Positions 31,774 to 42,654 of a stretch of 64,000 nt of DNA are shown here, piece after piece (positions within the stretch are counted from its first letter, which is position 1; every line of letters begins with the position of its first letter). Source of the stretch: Solenopsis invicta (Eukaryota > Arthropoda > Insecta > Hymenoptera > Formicidae); NCBI RefSeq assembly GCF_016802725.1, contig NC_052665.1, forward strand, positions 26,145,001-26,209,000, read 5' to 3'. Made by a program: the position numbers and the translations under genes. The notes below the pieces were generated by a model that saw nothing but the letters and a program-made list of their open reading frames with translations, was not told where the DNA came from and made no database searches.

Positions 31774-34700
31774 TTAACGATTTATAAATAATTTTAATCT
31801 GTTTGCGTGTACGCGTATTTCCTTTCGGCCTTTCTTTATCGTAAGATTTATGTCACTGTGTTTCTTGATCACAGTGTACGGTCTTGTCCATTTCGAGTCA
31901 AGTTTTTTCGATCTTCCTCGTCGTAGGGTTTCATCAAACAGTAATACTTGATCTCCTATTCGAAAATTTTCTTCTTTGGTTTTTTTGTCAAATTGGAGCT
32001 TTGCCTTTTGTTTTTCTTCTTTTAATTTTTCTCTTGCCACTTGATTTGAGGCTCTTATTCGTTCTCGCACTTCTTGTGCATAATTATCGTATGTATATTC
32101 TTGTTTCGGCGGTTTTGTTAACGCCGTGGGCATGGTTGCCTGATATCCGTACAATAATTCGAATGGCGTGAAGCCTGTTGCTGTGTGGGGCGTGGTGTTG
32201 TATGTGAACATTGCGTAGGGTAACCACTCGTCCCAATTTGTTTGATCTTCATTAATATAATGCCTTAGATACTCTGCTAAGGTTCTGTGCGATCGCTCTA
32301 ATGCTCCATTCGTTTCTGGGTGGTAAGCGGTCGTCTGAATTTTCTCGATTTTTAGAAGTTTACATGTGTTCTTAAAAATTTCACTTGTAAAATTTGTACC
32401 CTGGTCTGTGAGAACTTTTTCGGGTATTCCGTGTTCCAGCACGATTTTTGTTACGAATTCTTTCGCTATAGTATTTGCTTCTTGATTGGCTAATGCAATT
32501 GCCTTGCTGAATTTTGTTAAGTTGTCTTGAAATGTTAGTGCGTATCTATGTCCGGATGTAGTGACCGTTAATGGTCCTACTATGTCTAATGCACATTTCT
32601 CGAATGGTTTTTTAGCCGTATCCGTTATTACTAACGGCATTTTAGTTTTTTGCCTTAATTTATTTTTTTGGCAATATTCGCATTTCGCGATATATGTCTC
32701 TATGTATTTTTTCATTCCGTACCATTGATGTTTTAATTTAATTCTCTCAAGAGTTCTTTTTACTCCCTGATGTCCTCCGAGGGGGGCATCGTGGTATTCA
32801 TATAATATTTTCTCCTTTTCATCTTCGGAGTAATTTACGTGTCCTTCTTCATCTTCTTCGTTTTCTCCTTCCTTGTCGTCGTCATCTTTTATCGCGTTTA
32901 TATGCTCGTCCGTTCGGATCGGATTTCGACTCAAGGCATCGGCGTTCTTATTTATTTTACCAGCCTTGTGAATTATTTCGTAATCATATTCTTCTAATTT
33001 AAGTCGCCATCTGATTAATCGAGAACCCGGATCGTTTACATTGAATAGCCATATCAGTGGTTTGTGATCCGTGATAATTTTAAATTTTGTACCGTATACA
33101 TATGGGCGGAAATGTTTAACAGCCCAGACTATGGCCAATAATTCCTTTTCGGTCGTATTGTAGTTCTGTTCGGCTTTTGTTAACACTCGGCTTGCATATG
33201 CGATCGGCTGATCCTGGCCTACGATCCCTTGCGAGAGTATGGCTCCAATGGCGTAATCTGATGCGTCCGTCGTGACGATAAACTCCGCGTTGAAGTCTGG
33301 ATACTTCAGTACGGGTGCCGTTATTAATTTATTTTTCAATGCATCAAATGCATTTTGTTGATCGTTCGTCCACTCAAATTTTTCTCCCTTTTTCATTAAT
33401 TTTGTGAGCGGTTTGGCGATCTTTGAAAAATTTTCTATAAATTTTCTATAATATCCTGCTAATCCTATAAAAGCTTGAATTTCTTTTACTCGACGAGGAG
33501 TCGGATATTTGCTTACAGCTTCGAGCTTGGATGGATCTGGTGAGATCCCCTTTTCTGTTATAATGTGTCCCAAATATATCACTTCCTTTCTTAGAAATTC
33601 ACATTTGTCAGGTTGCAGTTTTAGATTACTTTTCCGTAGTCGTTTAAATACTTCAATCAATCGTTTATTATGTTCTTCTAAACTCGAACCGTATATTACG
33701 ATGTCATCGAGGTATACTAGACATTTTAGTCCTTGCAATCCTGTCAGAATATTATTCATTAGGCGTTGGAAGGTTGCAGGCGCATTCTTCAATCCAAACG
33801 GCATTCGATTGAATTCGTAATGTCCGTGCGCTGTCGAGAATGCTGTTTTTTGTTTATCATTTTCGGACATTGGGATTTGATGATATCCCGATGCCAAATC
33901 TAGTGTTGAGAAATATTTCGCATTTCCTAGCTGGTCCAAGATGTCAGTAATATTGGGTATTGGAAACGAATCTCCAATTGTTAAATCATTTAGTTTTCGA
34001 AAATCGACTACGATGCGTAATTTTGGTTTGCCTGACGCATCTAATTTTTTGGGGACTACGAGTAATGGCGCATTCCATTGACTCGTGCTCGGCTGTATTA
34101 TTTCTTGGTCTAGCATGTTTTTTATTTGCTTATTTACTTCGATTTTATGTTTTTCGGGTAATCGGTACGGTCTGACATTTACACTTGCTGTATCCGCGCG
34201 TGTTTTTATCTCGTGCGAAACCTTAGAGGTGCACGTTAGCTGTTCTCCTTCTAAGTGGAAAATATCGCTAAATTCTTCGCAAATATTTAAGAGAGTTTTC
34301 TTCTCTTCTTCATTTAAATGGCTTATTCTCAAGAGGTTATTTATTTGCTCTTTTCTTGAAATTTTTGGTGCGTTTTTCTTCTCGATTTTATTTATTGATT
34401 TTTCGAGAGTATCTTCACATATTAATTCCTCGATTTTTACCTGTGGTGCTTGGATATCTATTTCTTCTTCCGTAGTATTTAATATACTCGCGGGGCACGT
34501 GAACTCATTTGGTTCTACCAAGCAGCATCCGATATAGACTCCTGCTTTTAATTCTTCTGATTTGATTATACCAATTTTATTTTGGTTTGTTGACACTTGT
34601 ACGATAGTTTCGCTTCGTGGTTTTAGTATTATCCTTCGATATGGAAATAAGTTGATGCTTGTTTGGCCAATGGTCACTTTTCTCGATCCATAATCGCATG

Positions 34701-36606
34701 TCATATTATTTTTCCTGACAAAGTCGGCCCCGAGTATTCCATCGTACTCTAGAGGTTCGTTGTCTTTAATTACGTATACTGGGTGGCTTATTTTTGCATC
34801 TCGTACCTGTATATGTAGATACGTTTTCCCAAGTGTAGTAATCGAATTGCCTGTTATCCCAGTTAGTTTTATTTTTTCATCTTGTATTATAGTTTCATCT
34901 TTTAATGTCTTTAATTTTATAATCGAGATCGTTGCCCCTGTGTCAAACAAGAAAGCAATGTGATTTCTTTGGGCCTCTTTTACCGGCAGTGATATCATAT
35001 CCAGCCCGGTATCTTCCCTTGGCGCGTGTCGCATGTGTGATACTCGATACGCGGCGGCGTTGCGCGACGTTATCTTATTTGTCTCTTCCTTCTCTTCTTC
35101 TTCGCTGCTTTGTGCCCGAGTTTTTAATGGCTCGTATTTTTCTGTTTTATTATTTTTACCGTCTTGGTATGTTTTTGTTTCTTTCGTTGCGATGCCTCTT
35201 TGATTGTTTAGCCACCAACATTCCTTGCGGGTGTGCCCCTTTTTCTTGCAATGATTGCAATATTTTTCGAAAGTATTTATGTGAGAGCGATTGTCCGGTC
35301 TCGGTAATGAGAAGCGGTTTGTATATCGGCTACTACGGCAGTCTTGTCCGTAGTGCCCGGTTTTCCCGCATTTTTTGCATTGCGGTTTTCTATACGAGGA
35401 GATCTGTTTTTGGTACTCTAATCTATTCCTTGGATAGAAATTCGGATTTCGATTGCCTGGGCCTTTAATTTTTTCCTCGGCCGTTGCGCCGGTTATCGCT
35501 TCGGCTAGCGTCGGATATCGCTGTGCGCGTACGAGGAGCTTGATATCCTCGTGCAATCCGGTTTGATAATTATGGAGGGCTTGTTCTCTAATGCTTTCTA
35601 AAATGGCTCGTTGTTGCTCTTGAGTATGCTCCTTGCCCTCTTCCATTGATTCGTACAGATCCATTGCCAGTTTATCTACTCGGCGTCCGAAGTCTTGTGC
35701 GCTTTCTCCACTTTTTTGTTTTAGTGAGTTAAATTCGATTTGTAAATGCGCAGTGCTTCGTTTACTTAAATATTCATTTTCTAGCTCTCTTTTTAATTGT
35801 TCGTAACTTCTTATATCCCGTGTTTGGAAATCCGTCATTGCCTTTCCTTTAAATTTTGTGCAGATCATGGCCTCAAGCAGTGAGTGCTCTTCTGCTGGGT
35901 GAATATTTTTCATAGCATATGAGCTAGCGTTTATAAATTCTTTTACGCGTTCTCGGGAAGTTCCGTCTATATCTGGGATCATGTTTCGAGCGTCTTTTAA
36001 CGTTAAAAAATTAACCGTTGATCCTCTCTGATTTCTAATATCGTATACTGATCGGCCATAAGAAAGTTCGCGGGCGTGATCATAAAAACTCCTTGTTTCT
36101 TGGTTCGTGTCCCTAGGTGGGGTACTGCGGGCTTCGGGTACGGTTCCCGTGAAAGATACCCTGAGTTCTCTTATTTCGCGCAATAGCTCATGCATTAGGA
36201 AATTTTCTGTTATTGGCAAATCGTAAGTTGTTCTTGGCGTTGCTACGGGCTCGGCGTATTGCTGAGTTGTATCATTTTCTGCTACCTTGGCAGTTAGTTT
36301 TCTCGACGTTCCGACGGGAGAGCGTGCCGTTGTGGCGTCGGTCTGTTGTGTCGAGGTACCGGCTTGTCCGTCCATATTTAGTAAACTAAAGTCGTGTAAT
36401 TTTATAGGGAATTCTCTAGTTGTTATAACGAAGTCTGTATCGTCTGTCTCGCTCGCCGTTTCGTTTAACACTTTATTAACTGCGTCGCGAATATCTTCTA
36501 ACGCGGTTGCCGCGATTTCTATTGAGGACGATGATGAGTCTGACCTAACGTCGTTTGTTTTTTCGTCGTTACGTGTCCCTTCAGGAGCGCGTTTCCGTCT
36601 GGGCAT
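31774..36606 (-). CDS. gag-pol: Gag-Pol polyprotein of the endogenous retrovirus
   Basis: One unbroken frame of 1610 residues. Gag occupies roughly 1-400, then two zinc knuckles, CKKCGKTGHYGQDC (about 410) and CNHCKKKGHTRKEC (about 448). Protease has FLFDTGATISII (about 552). Reverse transcriptase has the active site YLDDIVIYG (about 965), RNase H TTDASDYAIG (about 1110), and integrase an HHCC finger ending CEYCQKNK (about 1300). The DDE core shows LDIVGP, LTDQGTNF and NGALERSHR (about 1342, 1400, 1436). Gag and Pol share one frame, so no frameshift is needed. Every catalytic motif is intact. Confidence 0.95.
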   Translation of the reverse strand: MPRRKRAPEGTRNDEKTNDVRSDSSSSSIEIAATALEDIRDAVNKVLNETASETDDTDFVITTREFPIKLHDFSLLNMDGQAGTSTQQTDATTARSPVGTSRKLTAKVAENDTTQQYAEPVATPRTTYDLPITENFLMHELLREIRELRVSFTGTVPEARSTPPRDTNQETRSFYDHARELSYGRSVYDIRNQRGSTVNFLTLKDARNMIPDIDGTSRERVKEFINASSYAMKNIHPAEEHSLLEAMICTKFKGKAMTDFQTRDIRSYEQLKRELENEYLSKRSTAHLQIEFNSLKQKSGESAQDFGRRVDKLAMDLYESMEEGKEHTQEQQRAILESIREQALHNYQTGLHEDIKLLVRAQRYPTLAEAITGATAEEKIKGPGNRNPNFYPRNRLEYQKQISSYRKPQCKKCGKTGHYGQDCRSSRYTNRFSLPRPDNRSHINTFEKYCNHCKKKGHTRKECWWLNNQRGIATKETKTYQDGKNNKTEKYEPLKTRAQSSEEEEKEETNKITSRNAAAYRVSHMRHAPREDTGLDMISLPVKEAQRNHIAFLFDTGATISIIKLKTLKDETIIQDEKIKLTGITGNSITTLGKTYLHIQVRDAKISHPVYVIKDNEPLEYDGILGADFVRKNNMTCDYGSRKVTIGQTSINLFPYRRIILKPRSETIVQVSTNQNKIGIIKSEELKAGVYIGCCLVEPNEFTCPASILNTTEEEIDIQAPQVKIEELICEDTLEKSINKIEKKNAPKISRKEQINNLLRISHLNEEEKKTLLNICEEFSDIFHLEGEQLTCTSKVSHEIKTRADTASVNVRPYRLPEKHKIEVNKQIKNMLDQEIIQPSTSQWNAPLLVVPKKLDASGKPKLRIVVDFRKLNDLTIGDSFPIPNITDILDQLGNAKYFSTLDLASGYHQIPMSENDKQKTAFSTAHGHYEFNRMPFGLKNAPATFQRLMNNILTGLQGLKCLVYLDDIVIYGSSLEEHNKRLIEVFKRLRKSNLKLQPDKCEFLRKEVIYLGHIITEKGISPDPSKLEAVSKYPTPRRVKEIQAFIGLAGYYRKFIENFSKIAKPLTKLMKKGEKFEWTNDQQNAFDALKNKLITAPVLKYPDFNAEFIVTTDASDYAIGAILSQGIVGQDQPIAYASRVLTKAEQNYNTTEKELLAIVWAVKHFRPYVYGTKFKIITDHKPLIWLFNVNDPGSRLIRWRLKLEEYDYEIIHKAGKINKNADALSRNPIRTDEHINAIKDDDDKEGENEEDEEGHVNYSEDEKEKILYEYHDAPLGGHQGVKRTLERIKLKHQWYGMKKYIETYIAKCEYCQKNKLRQKTKMPLVITDTAKKPFEKCALDIVGPLTVTTSGHRYALTFQDNLTKFSKAIALANQEANTIAKEFVTKIVLEHGIPEKVLTDQGTNFTSEIFKNTCKLLKIEKIQTTAYHPETNGALERSHRTLAEYLRHYINEDQTNWDEWLPYAMFTYNTTPHTATGFTPFELLYGYQATMPTALTKPPKQEYTYDNYAQEVRERIRASNQVAREKLKEEKQKAKLQFDKKTKEENFRIGDQVLLFDETLRRGRSKKLDSKWTRPYTVIKKHSDINLTIKKGRKEIRVHANRLKLFINR

Positions 36607-36621
36607 TTACAAAAGAATTTT

Positions 36622-36864
36622 CTAACTTACAATAAAATCACCGTGGTCGCTCGCATGTTGTCGAGTGCCGCTTATCTGCTTCTCCTCAGCTGGCTCGGCT
36701 TGCGTTGCGCTGGCTGTTGAGGTAGGTCGGCGATCCTGATGCCTCGTTCTTGTTGACGTCTTCTGTGACTCTGGGTCCTCTTCTTTCCGTTGTGATCTCG
36801 CAGGTGTTGTCTCCGTCGTTGGGCGTGCTGCTTCCTGGCGCTTCCGCTCGATTGTCGTCGTCAC
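36622..36864 (-). CDS. Leader ORF before gag
   Basis: 80 codons, very hydrophilic (TTTIERKRQEAARP...), ending 15 bases before the Gag-Pol ATG and starting about 50 bases after the primer site. It could be an upstream ORF that sets translation of gag, or a chance frame. Not recognised. Confidence 0.3.
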   Translation of the reverse strand: MTTTIERKRQEAARPTTETTPARSQRKEEDPESQKTSTRTRHQDRRPTSTASATQAEPAEEKQISGTRQHASDHGDFIVS

Positions 36865-36894
36865 GACTTGCGGGTGTACCGTCTTTTTGAGCGT

Positions 36895-36913
36895 GATCCC
36901 ACCGCTGCCACCA
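36895..36913 (-). promoter_or_regulatory. tRNA primer-binding site
   Basis: On minus, six bases after the 5' LTR, TGGTGGCAGCGGTGGGATC is complementary to a tRNA 3' end (CCA, acceptor strand, T-arm start). The tRNA is probably Leu-type; not confirmed. Confidence 0.6.
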
Positions 36914-36919
36914 AATATA

Positions 36920-37540
36920 TGTTGTGCCCCGGTGATGGCTCCAGGGACGTCGGTAGGTATATCGGGATCTTTTCAGCGCCTTAGGAGTTAGGACTCGTAG
37001 GAAGGGCCGCTCGGTGATCAAAGATACAACACTAGCTCGTTCCAACGTTAAGATAATGTATTTTCTTCAGTATTGCCTTCGTTACACTTGTAGTATGATT
37101 ATGTATGTCGCTCGTTTTCTTGTTCTTCCCGGACGGCCCGGTATATATAGGTCGGCTGTTATCTCCGGATGGTGTTACAAGCTCGACGTGTAAGTCACGC
37201 ACGGCGAGTAACACACCGGACAGCTGTTTGTCAAACTCTTCCGTCGCTTTCCGATTTTGTCGCGATATTTATACGGAAATTCGTCGTTTGGTTCGGCCAA
37301 TCGTGTTCCTTGCGGTATGCAGCTCCCACGCTTAGCCGAAATCCGAATACCGGAAAGCGACTCAGCATTAGCTGGCGCAGCGCGATGGTGTTGCGGGCCG
37401 GAAGCCCGACAGACCATCAGCGTCTTTTCGATATTTCTAGCGTATGCGGAATTCGAGTCCGCTACGCGTATGCATAGCAATAGGAATCTTGATTTCCTGT
37501 TGCTATGCGTATAATTATCGTAGTTGTACAGGGTACAACA
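36920..37540 (-). repeat. 5' LTR of the endogenous retrovirus
   Basis: 621 bases, matching the LTR at 27853-28473 throughout. Directly abuts the P element's THAP exon region on its outer side. Confidence 0.9.
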
Positions 37541-37561
37541 GATTGTACATGTGTATTTAAT

Positions 37562-37870
37562 TCACAAATATTTAACCGTCGAATCGCATCTTTTTTTTAG
37601 AAATGGTTTATCACAGAATTCCCGATAATCTTCAGCTTTGAAGTGTTGAGTACATACAATAAGAGATTTAACATCGGTTTTCTTTAACACTTGCAACCAC
37701 TGTTTTCGTACGTTTGGATTCTTTGGCAAACTAAAAACATAATGAGTATTGCATGAGAGGAATGTGAACAATATTTTGGTTATAATAATTTCATATTTTC
37801 ACCTATGAAAAGTAATATGCAAATTTTTCAACGATTGTTCCACTCCACATACACAACAAGAATGAACCAT
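37562..37870 (-). pseudogene. THAP DNA-binding domain exons of the P element
   Basis: Exon 1 (37870-37803) starts MVHSCCVCGVEQ, giving the CxxC of a THAP zinc finger. A 72-base intron with GTGAAA donor and TTTTTAG acceptor follows. Exon 2 from 37730 gives SLPKNPNVRKQWLQVLKK and IVCTQHFKAEDY with the CxxH. A run of eight A in the next segment is probably one base off, because the neighbouring frame gives the expected LKKDAIRRLN ending. The domain binds the element's ends. The retrovirus sits 22 bases beyond the premature stop. Confidence 0.8.
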
Positions 37871-38064
37871 TTTGCTTAATAAATAATAAATAATAAACAA
37901 CTCTATCAAATGCTATCAAACGTAGTAGGTTAGGTCAAGCGTAGTGGCTATATTGAATTTTTCCTCCACTACAGATATTAACAGACAGAGAGAAAGTTAC
38001 TGTTCAAAACAGGTTGTCTCTTTCTAAAGTGAAGACAACTTTTCAGCCAAACGCGTAGTCTATT

Positions 38065-38585
38065 CTTACTATGTCTATGTCTCTAGTGTACTTATAGTGT
38101 GGTTATGTGCAAGATATTTGAATACTACTTTCATCGGAGTTATTGCCAACCAACCAACCAACTGCTTAATTCACGTGACAATGTATACGTATTACTTCCT
38201 GGCAACCTGTGGACCGATCGTCTATAAAACTATTGCACCAAAATGATGGATAACTATAGCACAAATGGTAAATTCTCCTAATTTTCTCCTAATTTTCTTC
38301 ACATATATTTTTTATATCGTGAAATTTTTATTTTTTTTATTTTTATATATTTAGTTGATCCTCTGACTACACACGTGATTAATCGTCTTATCACAACCAC
38401 AACAGAATAATGTACTCGTAATTTTAATAAAATCTGTTTTTCTTGTTTTCATTTCTAAAAAAAAAATAAAGGATAGAAGGGACTCGAAGCCTCAGAGCTG
38501 TCACGAAATATCAATATATATCATTTAATACTAATAAGGAATCTTTTGGAAGTATCCGCCTCAGATTTAAACGAGCCTTTCAGAC
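38065..38585. other. AT-rich flank of the P element, no gene
   Basis: No coding or repeat structure recognised. Confidence 0.4.
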
Positions 38586-39374
38586 GTTGTAGTACAAATG
38601 AAAATAAGGGACACATATTCTTGTATACGTGCTTAATCTCATTTTTAGGGGGTGAAACACTCCTTTGAAGAAAATCGGTTTTCTACTTTCGAAGTTTATA
38701 TCATCGTAACTATAAGAGATAAAAAAAATTTTCTAATTAAAATATTTTGCTTATAAAAAGAAATAAAAGTAAAAACAAAACAGATGAGTGGTGGAACAAA
38801 GTGTAAAAACATTTAAAAAAATTGAAAAATGAATGGCTTCAAGAGTACTTTGTGACAGTGGTAAATAAAATGTTTTTAAATATTTTTTACACCATCTTAA
38901 ACCATTAACCTTTTTTTTGAAAATTTTTATTTCTTTTTATAAACAAAATCTTTTAATTAGAACATTTTTTTCCTACCTCTTAAATTTGTGTCCGTATAGG
39001 AGTATACATACTTCGAATGCAGAAAACTGATTTTCTTCAAAGGGATGCTTCACCTCCAAAAAGTGAGATTGAGCACGTATAGAAAAAACGTGTGTCCCTT
39101 ATTTTTATCTGTACATCATATTAAAAGCTTGTCAAGATCAAAGGAGGACACTTTCGTAGCGCACGGACTTGTGCGCATACTATATTTTTTTTCTCACTGT
39201 TATAAAGTACACTTCAAGCCATTTAACTCTCAATTAAAACATTTTTCTTTATCTCTTACAGTTTCGACGATATACGCTTAAAAAAAAACCGATTTTCTTT
39301 AAAAGAGTGTTTCGCCCCTTAAAAGTGAGCACGTATAAAAAAATACGTGTCTCTTACTTTTATCTGTGCTACAA
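38586..39374. repeat. Foldback element with three related arms
   Basis: Left end GTTGTAGTACAAATGAAAAT and right end ...TTTTATCTGTGCTACAAC are inverted over about 90 bases (core AAGGGACAC..TATACGTGCT..AATCTCA). A third inverted copy lies internally at about 39010-39115. No coding. Non-autonomous. Confidence 0.7.
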
Positions 39375-39394
39375 CATATTAAAAGCTAGTTTGA

Positions 39395-40175
39395 TAATTA
39401 TTCAGTTTATTTATTTCACGTCCGATTATTATGAAACTAGTCTCATTCGACGAGTTTTCACTTGAAACGAACTAATCTGGCAGAAAAAAGTGTCGCTCTG
39501 CCCCGTGAACCGAGATATCAAACGTTAAATTTGGCGATTGTGCAGAGTAGGATACATGTCATCTCGGCGTATTGTGACAAACTGCGCATGTGCTGTGATA
39601 GAAATGTGCACGAAATTTGAAATGTTAATCACTGCCACATCTACTACACTTGAATGTATTTGCCAGAACACTGTGTTGGATTAAGGAATTTATTAGTTTT
39701 TGTGCGATGTAGATTTTTTAATTAAAGCATTAATATAATTTATTTTATAAAATAAATTGTTTTAATGCCTTAATAAAAAATCTACATTGCACAAAAACTA
39801 ATAAATTCTTTAATCTAATACAGTGTTGACATTTTATTAAACATTTTTATAATATATTTTTTAATTAATAGGGGGGAGTAGATAAAATATACATTGCATA
39901 ATCAAGTGTAGTAAATGTGAGAGTGATGTAATTATTAATAAAAAAACATTTCAAATTTTATACACATTTCTATCACAGCGCATGCTCAGTTCGTTACAAT
40001 ACGCCGAGATGACATGTATCCTACCCTGTACAATCGCCAACTTTAACGCTTGATATCTCGGTTCGCGGGGCAGAGCGACACTTTTTATTACCAGATTCGT
40101 TCGTTTCGAGTGAAAACGCGTCGAATGAGACTAGTTTCATAATAATTGGACGTGAAGTACCTAAACTGAATAATT
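39395..40175. repeat. Foldback MITE with about 250-base inverted ends
   Basis: The left arm starts TAATTATTCAGTTTA and the right arm ends in its reverse complement. The arms match for about 250 bases (GAAACTAGTCTCATTCGACG, GTGTCGCTCTGCCCCG, GGATACATGTCATCTCGG). The centre holds a separate inverted repeat at about 39680-39830. No protein. Confidence 0.75.
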
Positions 40176-41265
40176 AGCAAATATTTTTTCCTCCAGCGTT
40201 TAATATTTTAAAAATTTAAAATATATTTTAATGAATATTATACGTTAAGGTATTATGAGAAAAATTCTCCATAAAGTATTTAGATACATCGCTAATGTTA
40301 TAGATAGCAGAATTGCAATAATAACGATAATAACTCAGGGATTCTCCAATATGACGACCAATAATCTGGACGTGTTAATGAAGATAGGATTAAGTCTGCG
40401 CACGAAGGACAATCTTTTTTTAGTGCAAGATATTTGCAGAAAGTTAAAAATAAAATAAACTAGCAAAGACGTCGAAAAACCATTTCTAATGTAAGTTTTC
40501 AAAGTGGTAAAATTAATTAAAAAGATAATTCAAAACTTTTGGGAAATTAATTAAAAACAAATTTTCTCATACAGATATTCTAACCATGACATATTCCAAG
40601 AGATCTTGTAGATGTTTTATTACACAGAAGAGAATGCTTATATTTCTTTTGCGGCAGATTCATCTAACGCTATATGTCAGTGCGATTATTATGTGTTAAT
40701 TAAATACAACTGGTATGAAAACATTGCATAGAAAGAATATTATTTTAATTAAAGTTTGCAAATCAAGGTAAAAGAAAAAATCGGAAGGGCTCGTACGACT
40801 CCAGATATTAAAGTTAAAATTGGCGAACGCATCAATCTCGAGAAATTCGAATGCATGACGCGAGTTCCTCGAGCTAGAGATACCTCGATGCCCAAGATAA
40901 TGGTGAAGAAACCTTAGAGAGTGCGATGAACGATGCCAATAGGCGAAGTTTGTGAATGGCGCACTTGAACATGAAATCGTTACTGGGAATGGATTGCTCG
41001 TGAAATTTGTGTATGTATTTAAATAATAAAAATGGCAATAACTTAAACTTAATCGATTATTAAATATTGCTTTTATCATATGCGCAATTATTTGCAGTCC
41101 GCTGGTATTGGATGTATGCCAGTATCCCGACAAGTGTAACAACAAAAATGTACGAACTCGCACTCAGCAAAATAATAACGATGAGCTTTGAATTTTGCAA
41201 ACAATCTGTGCAACTTTTGATCACCACATTGGAGTGATCGCCGCATCCCGGGACTCAATCAAATA
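40176..41265. other. Unassigned region with possible exon remnants
   Basis: A 67-codon frame at 40255-40458 and a run of about 50 codons near 40755-40916 (GRARTTPDIKVKIGERINLE) look more protein-like than chance, but I recognise neither. Possibly degraded host exons. Confidence 0.3.
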
Positions 41266-42071
41266 CACTACTGAAAAAAAAAAATAGGGAACACTTTTCA
41301 GACACCAAAAGTTAAGCTATCTTCAAATAACTGTAACTTAGTGAAAAATCGTCGTAGATAAAAAATAAAAAAAGCATTTTGAAGCTTGAAGATCCAACCT
41401 TAACGCTCTATCAGCAGATTTTCAAAATTCTTTTAACTTCCTTGTCTTATGCAATAAAAAGGCACACCCTGTTTTATTCCTTAAAATTACGTATTTTTGA
41501 CACTTTGCAGCTTGACCAACAAATTTTTTTCGAATAATTCAAGTGAAGCTTCATAAACTACAACATTTTGCCTACAAAATGCTTCTTTTAAAATTTCTCT
41601 ATGATTTTTTTTGACCGAGTTACGCAACTTTGAAGTTAAACTTCCATTTTTTACAAATGATATCCGTACTCCGTGAAAAATTATCGTAGACAAAAAATCA
41701 AAAAACCATTTTAAAGCTCAAAATTTCAACTTTAACATGTTATTAATGGTTTTCAAAATTTTTTTGAATTTCTTGGTACCATGCCCCAAAAAAGATACAC
41801 TGTTTTTTCCTTGAAATTACGTATTTTTAACAGCCTGTAGCTCAATAAAAAATTTTTTCTCGACAAATCCAATGCAAGTGCCATAAAGTATGACATTTTC
41901 TCTACAAAATGCTTTTTTTTAAATTTTTTCTACAATTTTTTTTGACCGACTTACAAGACTTCGAAGAAACACATTTTTTACAGTATATTTTTCTGAAAAA
42001 TGACGTTTACCGCCGATATTAGCATTAGCCGATGTGCATCACGTGGAGGTTGCCGGTCGGATTTTTGCACA

Positions 42072-42078
<7 letters not shown>

Positions 42079-42141
<63 letters not shown>

Positions 42142-42297
42142 GCGTATGCGTGTGCGTGTGTGTGCGTCTGCGTGTGCGTGTGCGTGTGTGTGCGTCTGCG
42201 TGTGCGTGTGCGTGTGCGTGTGCGTGTGCGTGTGCGTGTGCGTGTGCGTGTGCGTGTGCGTGTGCGTGTGCGTGTGCGTGTGCGTGTGCGTGTGCGT

Positions 42298-42353
<56 letters not shown>
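42079..42353. repeat. Expanded (TG)n/(CGTGTG)n microsatellite
   Basis: Pure TG at both ends with a central TGTGCG array. The mirror in the right arm (43234-43266) is only about 17 CA units. It yields long artefactual open frames on both strands. Confidence 0.9.
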
Positions 42354-42355
<2 letters not shown>

Positions 42356-42466
42356 CATAACAGAGATAAGGACCCCACAGTTTGTCATTTCTGCAGTATT
42401 TAATGACTCCAAACCCTCTCTGCTGTGTGTGTGTGTGTGTGTTTGCGCGCGCGCGCGCATGAGTGT

Positions 42467-42636
42467 TCAATAGTGTGTATTTCCTCCTCTCTGATCAATT
42501 GTTGCTTACAAGCATTCTCGCATATTTATACATCTTGCAATACGATCTTGCGGAATGTTGTGCCAAATTTTCGTTAAAATTTCTCCCAATTCTCTAAATT
42601 TTGCGGTTGTTCTTCGCGACGCCTTAATCGTCGTTC
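42467..42636 (-). pseudogene. Duplicated C-terminus of Tc1-like transposase, left arm
   Basis: The minus strand repeats the last 50 or so codons of the transposase at 42655-43128, down to the stop (TGA read at 42469-42467). Evidence that the foldback arms extend into the gene. Confidence 0.65.
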
Positions 42637-42654
42637 TTGGCGTCGATGAAATAA

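Larger units (their letters stand above)
27853..37540 (-). mobile_element. Ty3/Gypsy endogenous retrovirus with env (errantivirus-like)
   Basis: Two 621-base LTRs that look identical base for base (27853-28473 and 36920-37540), a primer site, a polypurine tract, a 1610-codon gag-pol frame and an env frame, all on minus. The order LTR, gag-pol, env, LTR and the baculovirus-F-like envelope fit insect errantivirus-type elements. Matching LTRs and open frames mean a recent insertion. No short target duplication is visible: ATAA on one side, GATT on the other. It split the P element between its THAP domain and linker. Confidence 0.9.
24700..38064 (-). mobile_element. P element, interrupted by an endogenous retrovirus
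   Basis: Inverted ends of about 100 bases: near 24700-24820 (ATAGACTGCGCG, then ...TCACTTTAGAAAGAGACAAC..GAACAGTAACTTTCTCTC) and near 37970-38064 in the opposite sense, ending ...ACGCGTAGTCTAT. Between them on minus lie the THAP exons, linker and catalytic exons of a P/THAP9 transposase, with 9688 bases of retrovirus inserted after the THAP domain. Without the insertion it would be about 3.7 kb, a normal P-element size. Confidence 0.8.

Noticed and set aside
33509..35468. Plus-strand frames opposite gag-pol
   Set aside because: Shadows of a clearly coding frame.
41978..42473. Open frames of 108 to 160 codons on both strands rich in CV, RV or TH repeats
   Set aside because: They are translations of the TG/CA microsatellite and have no other content.
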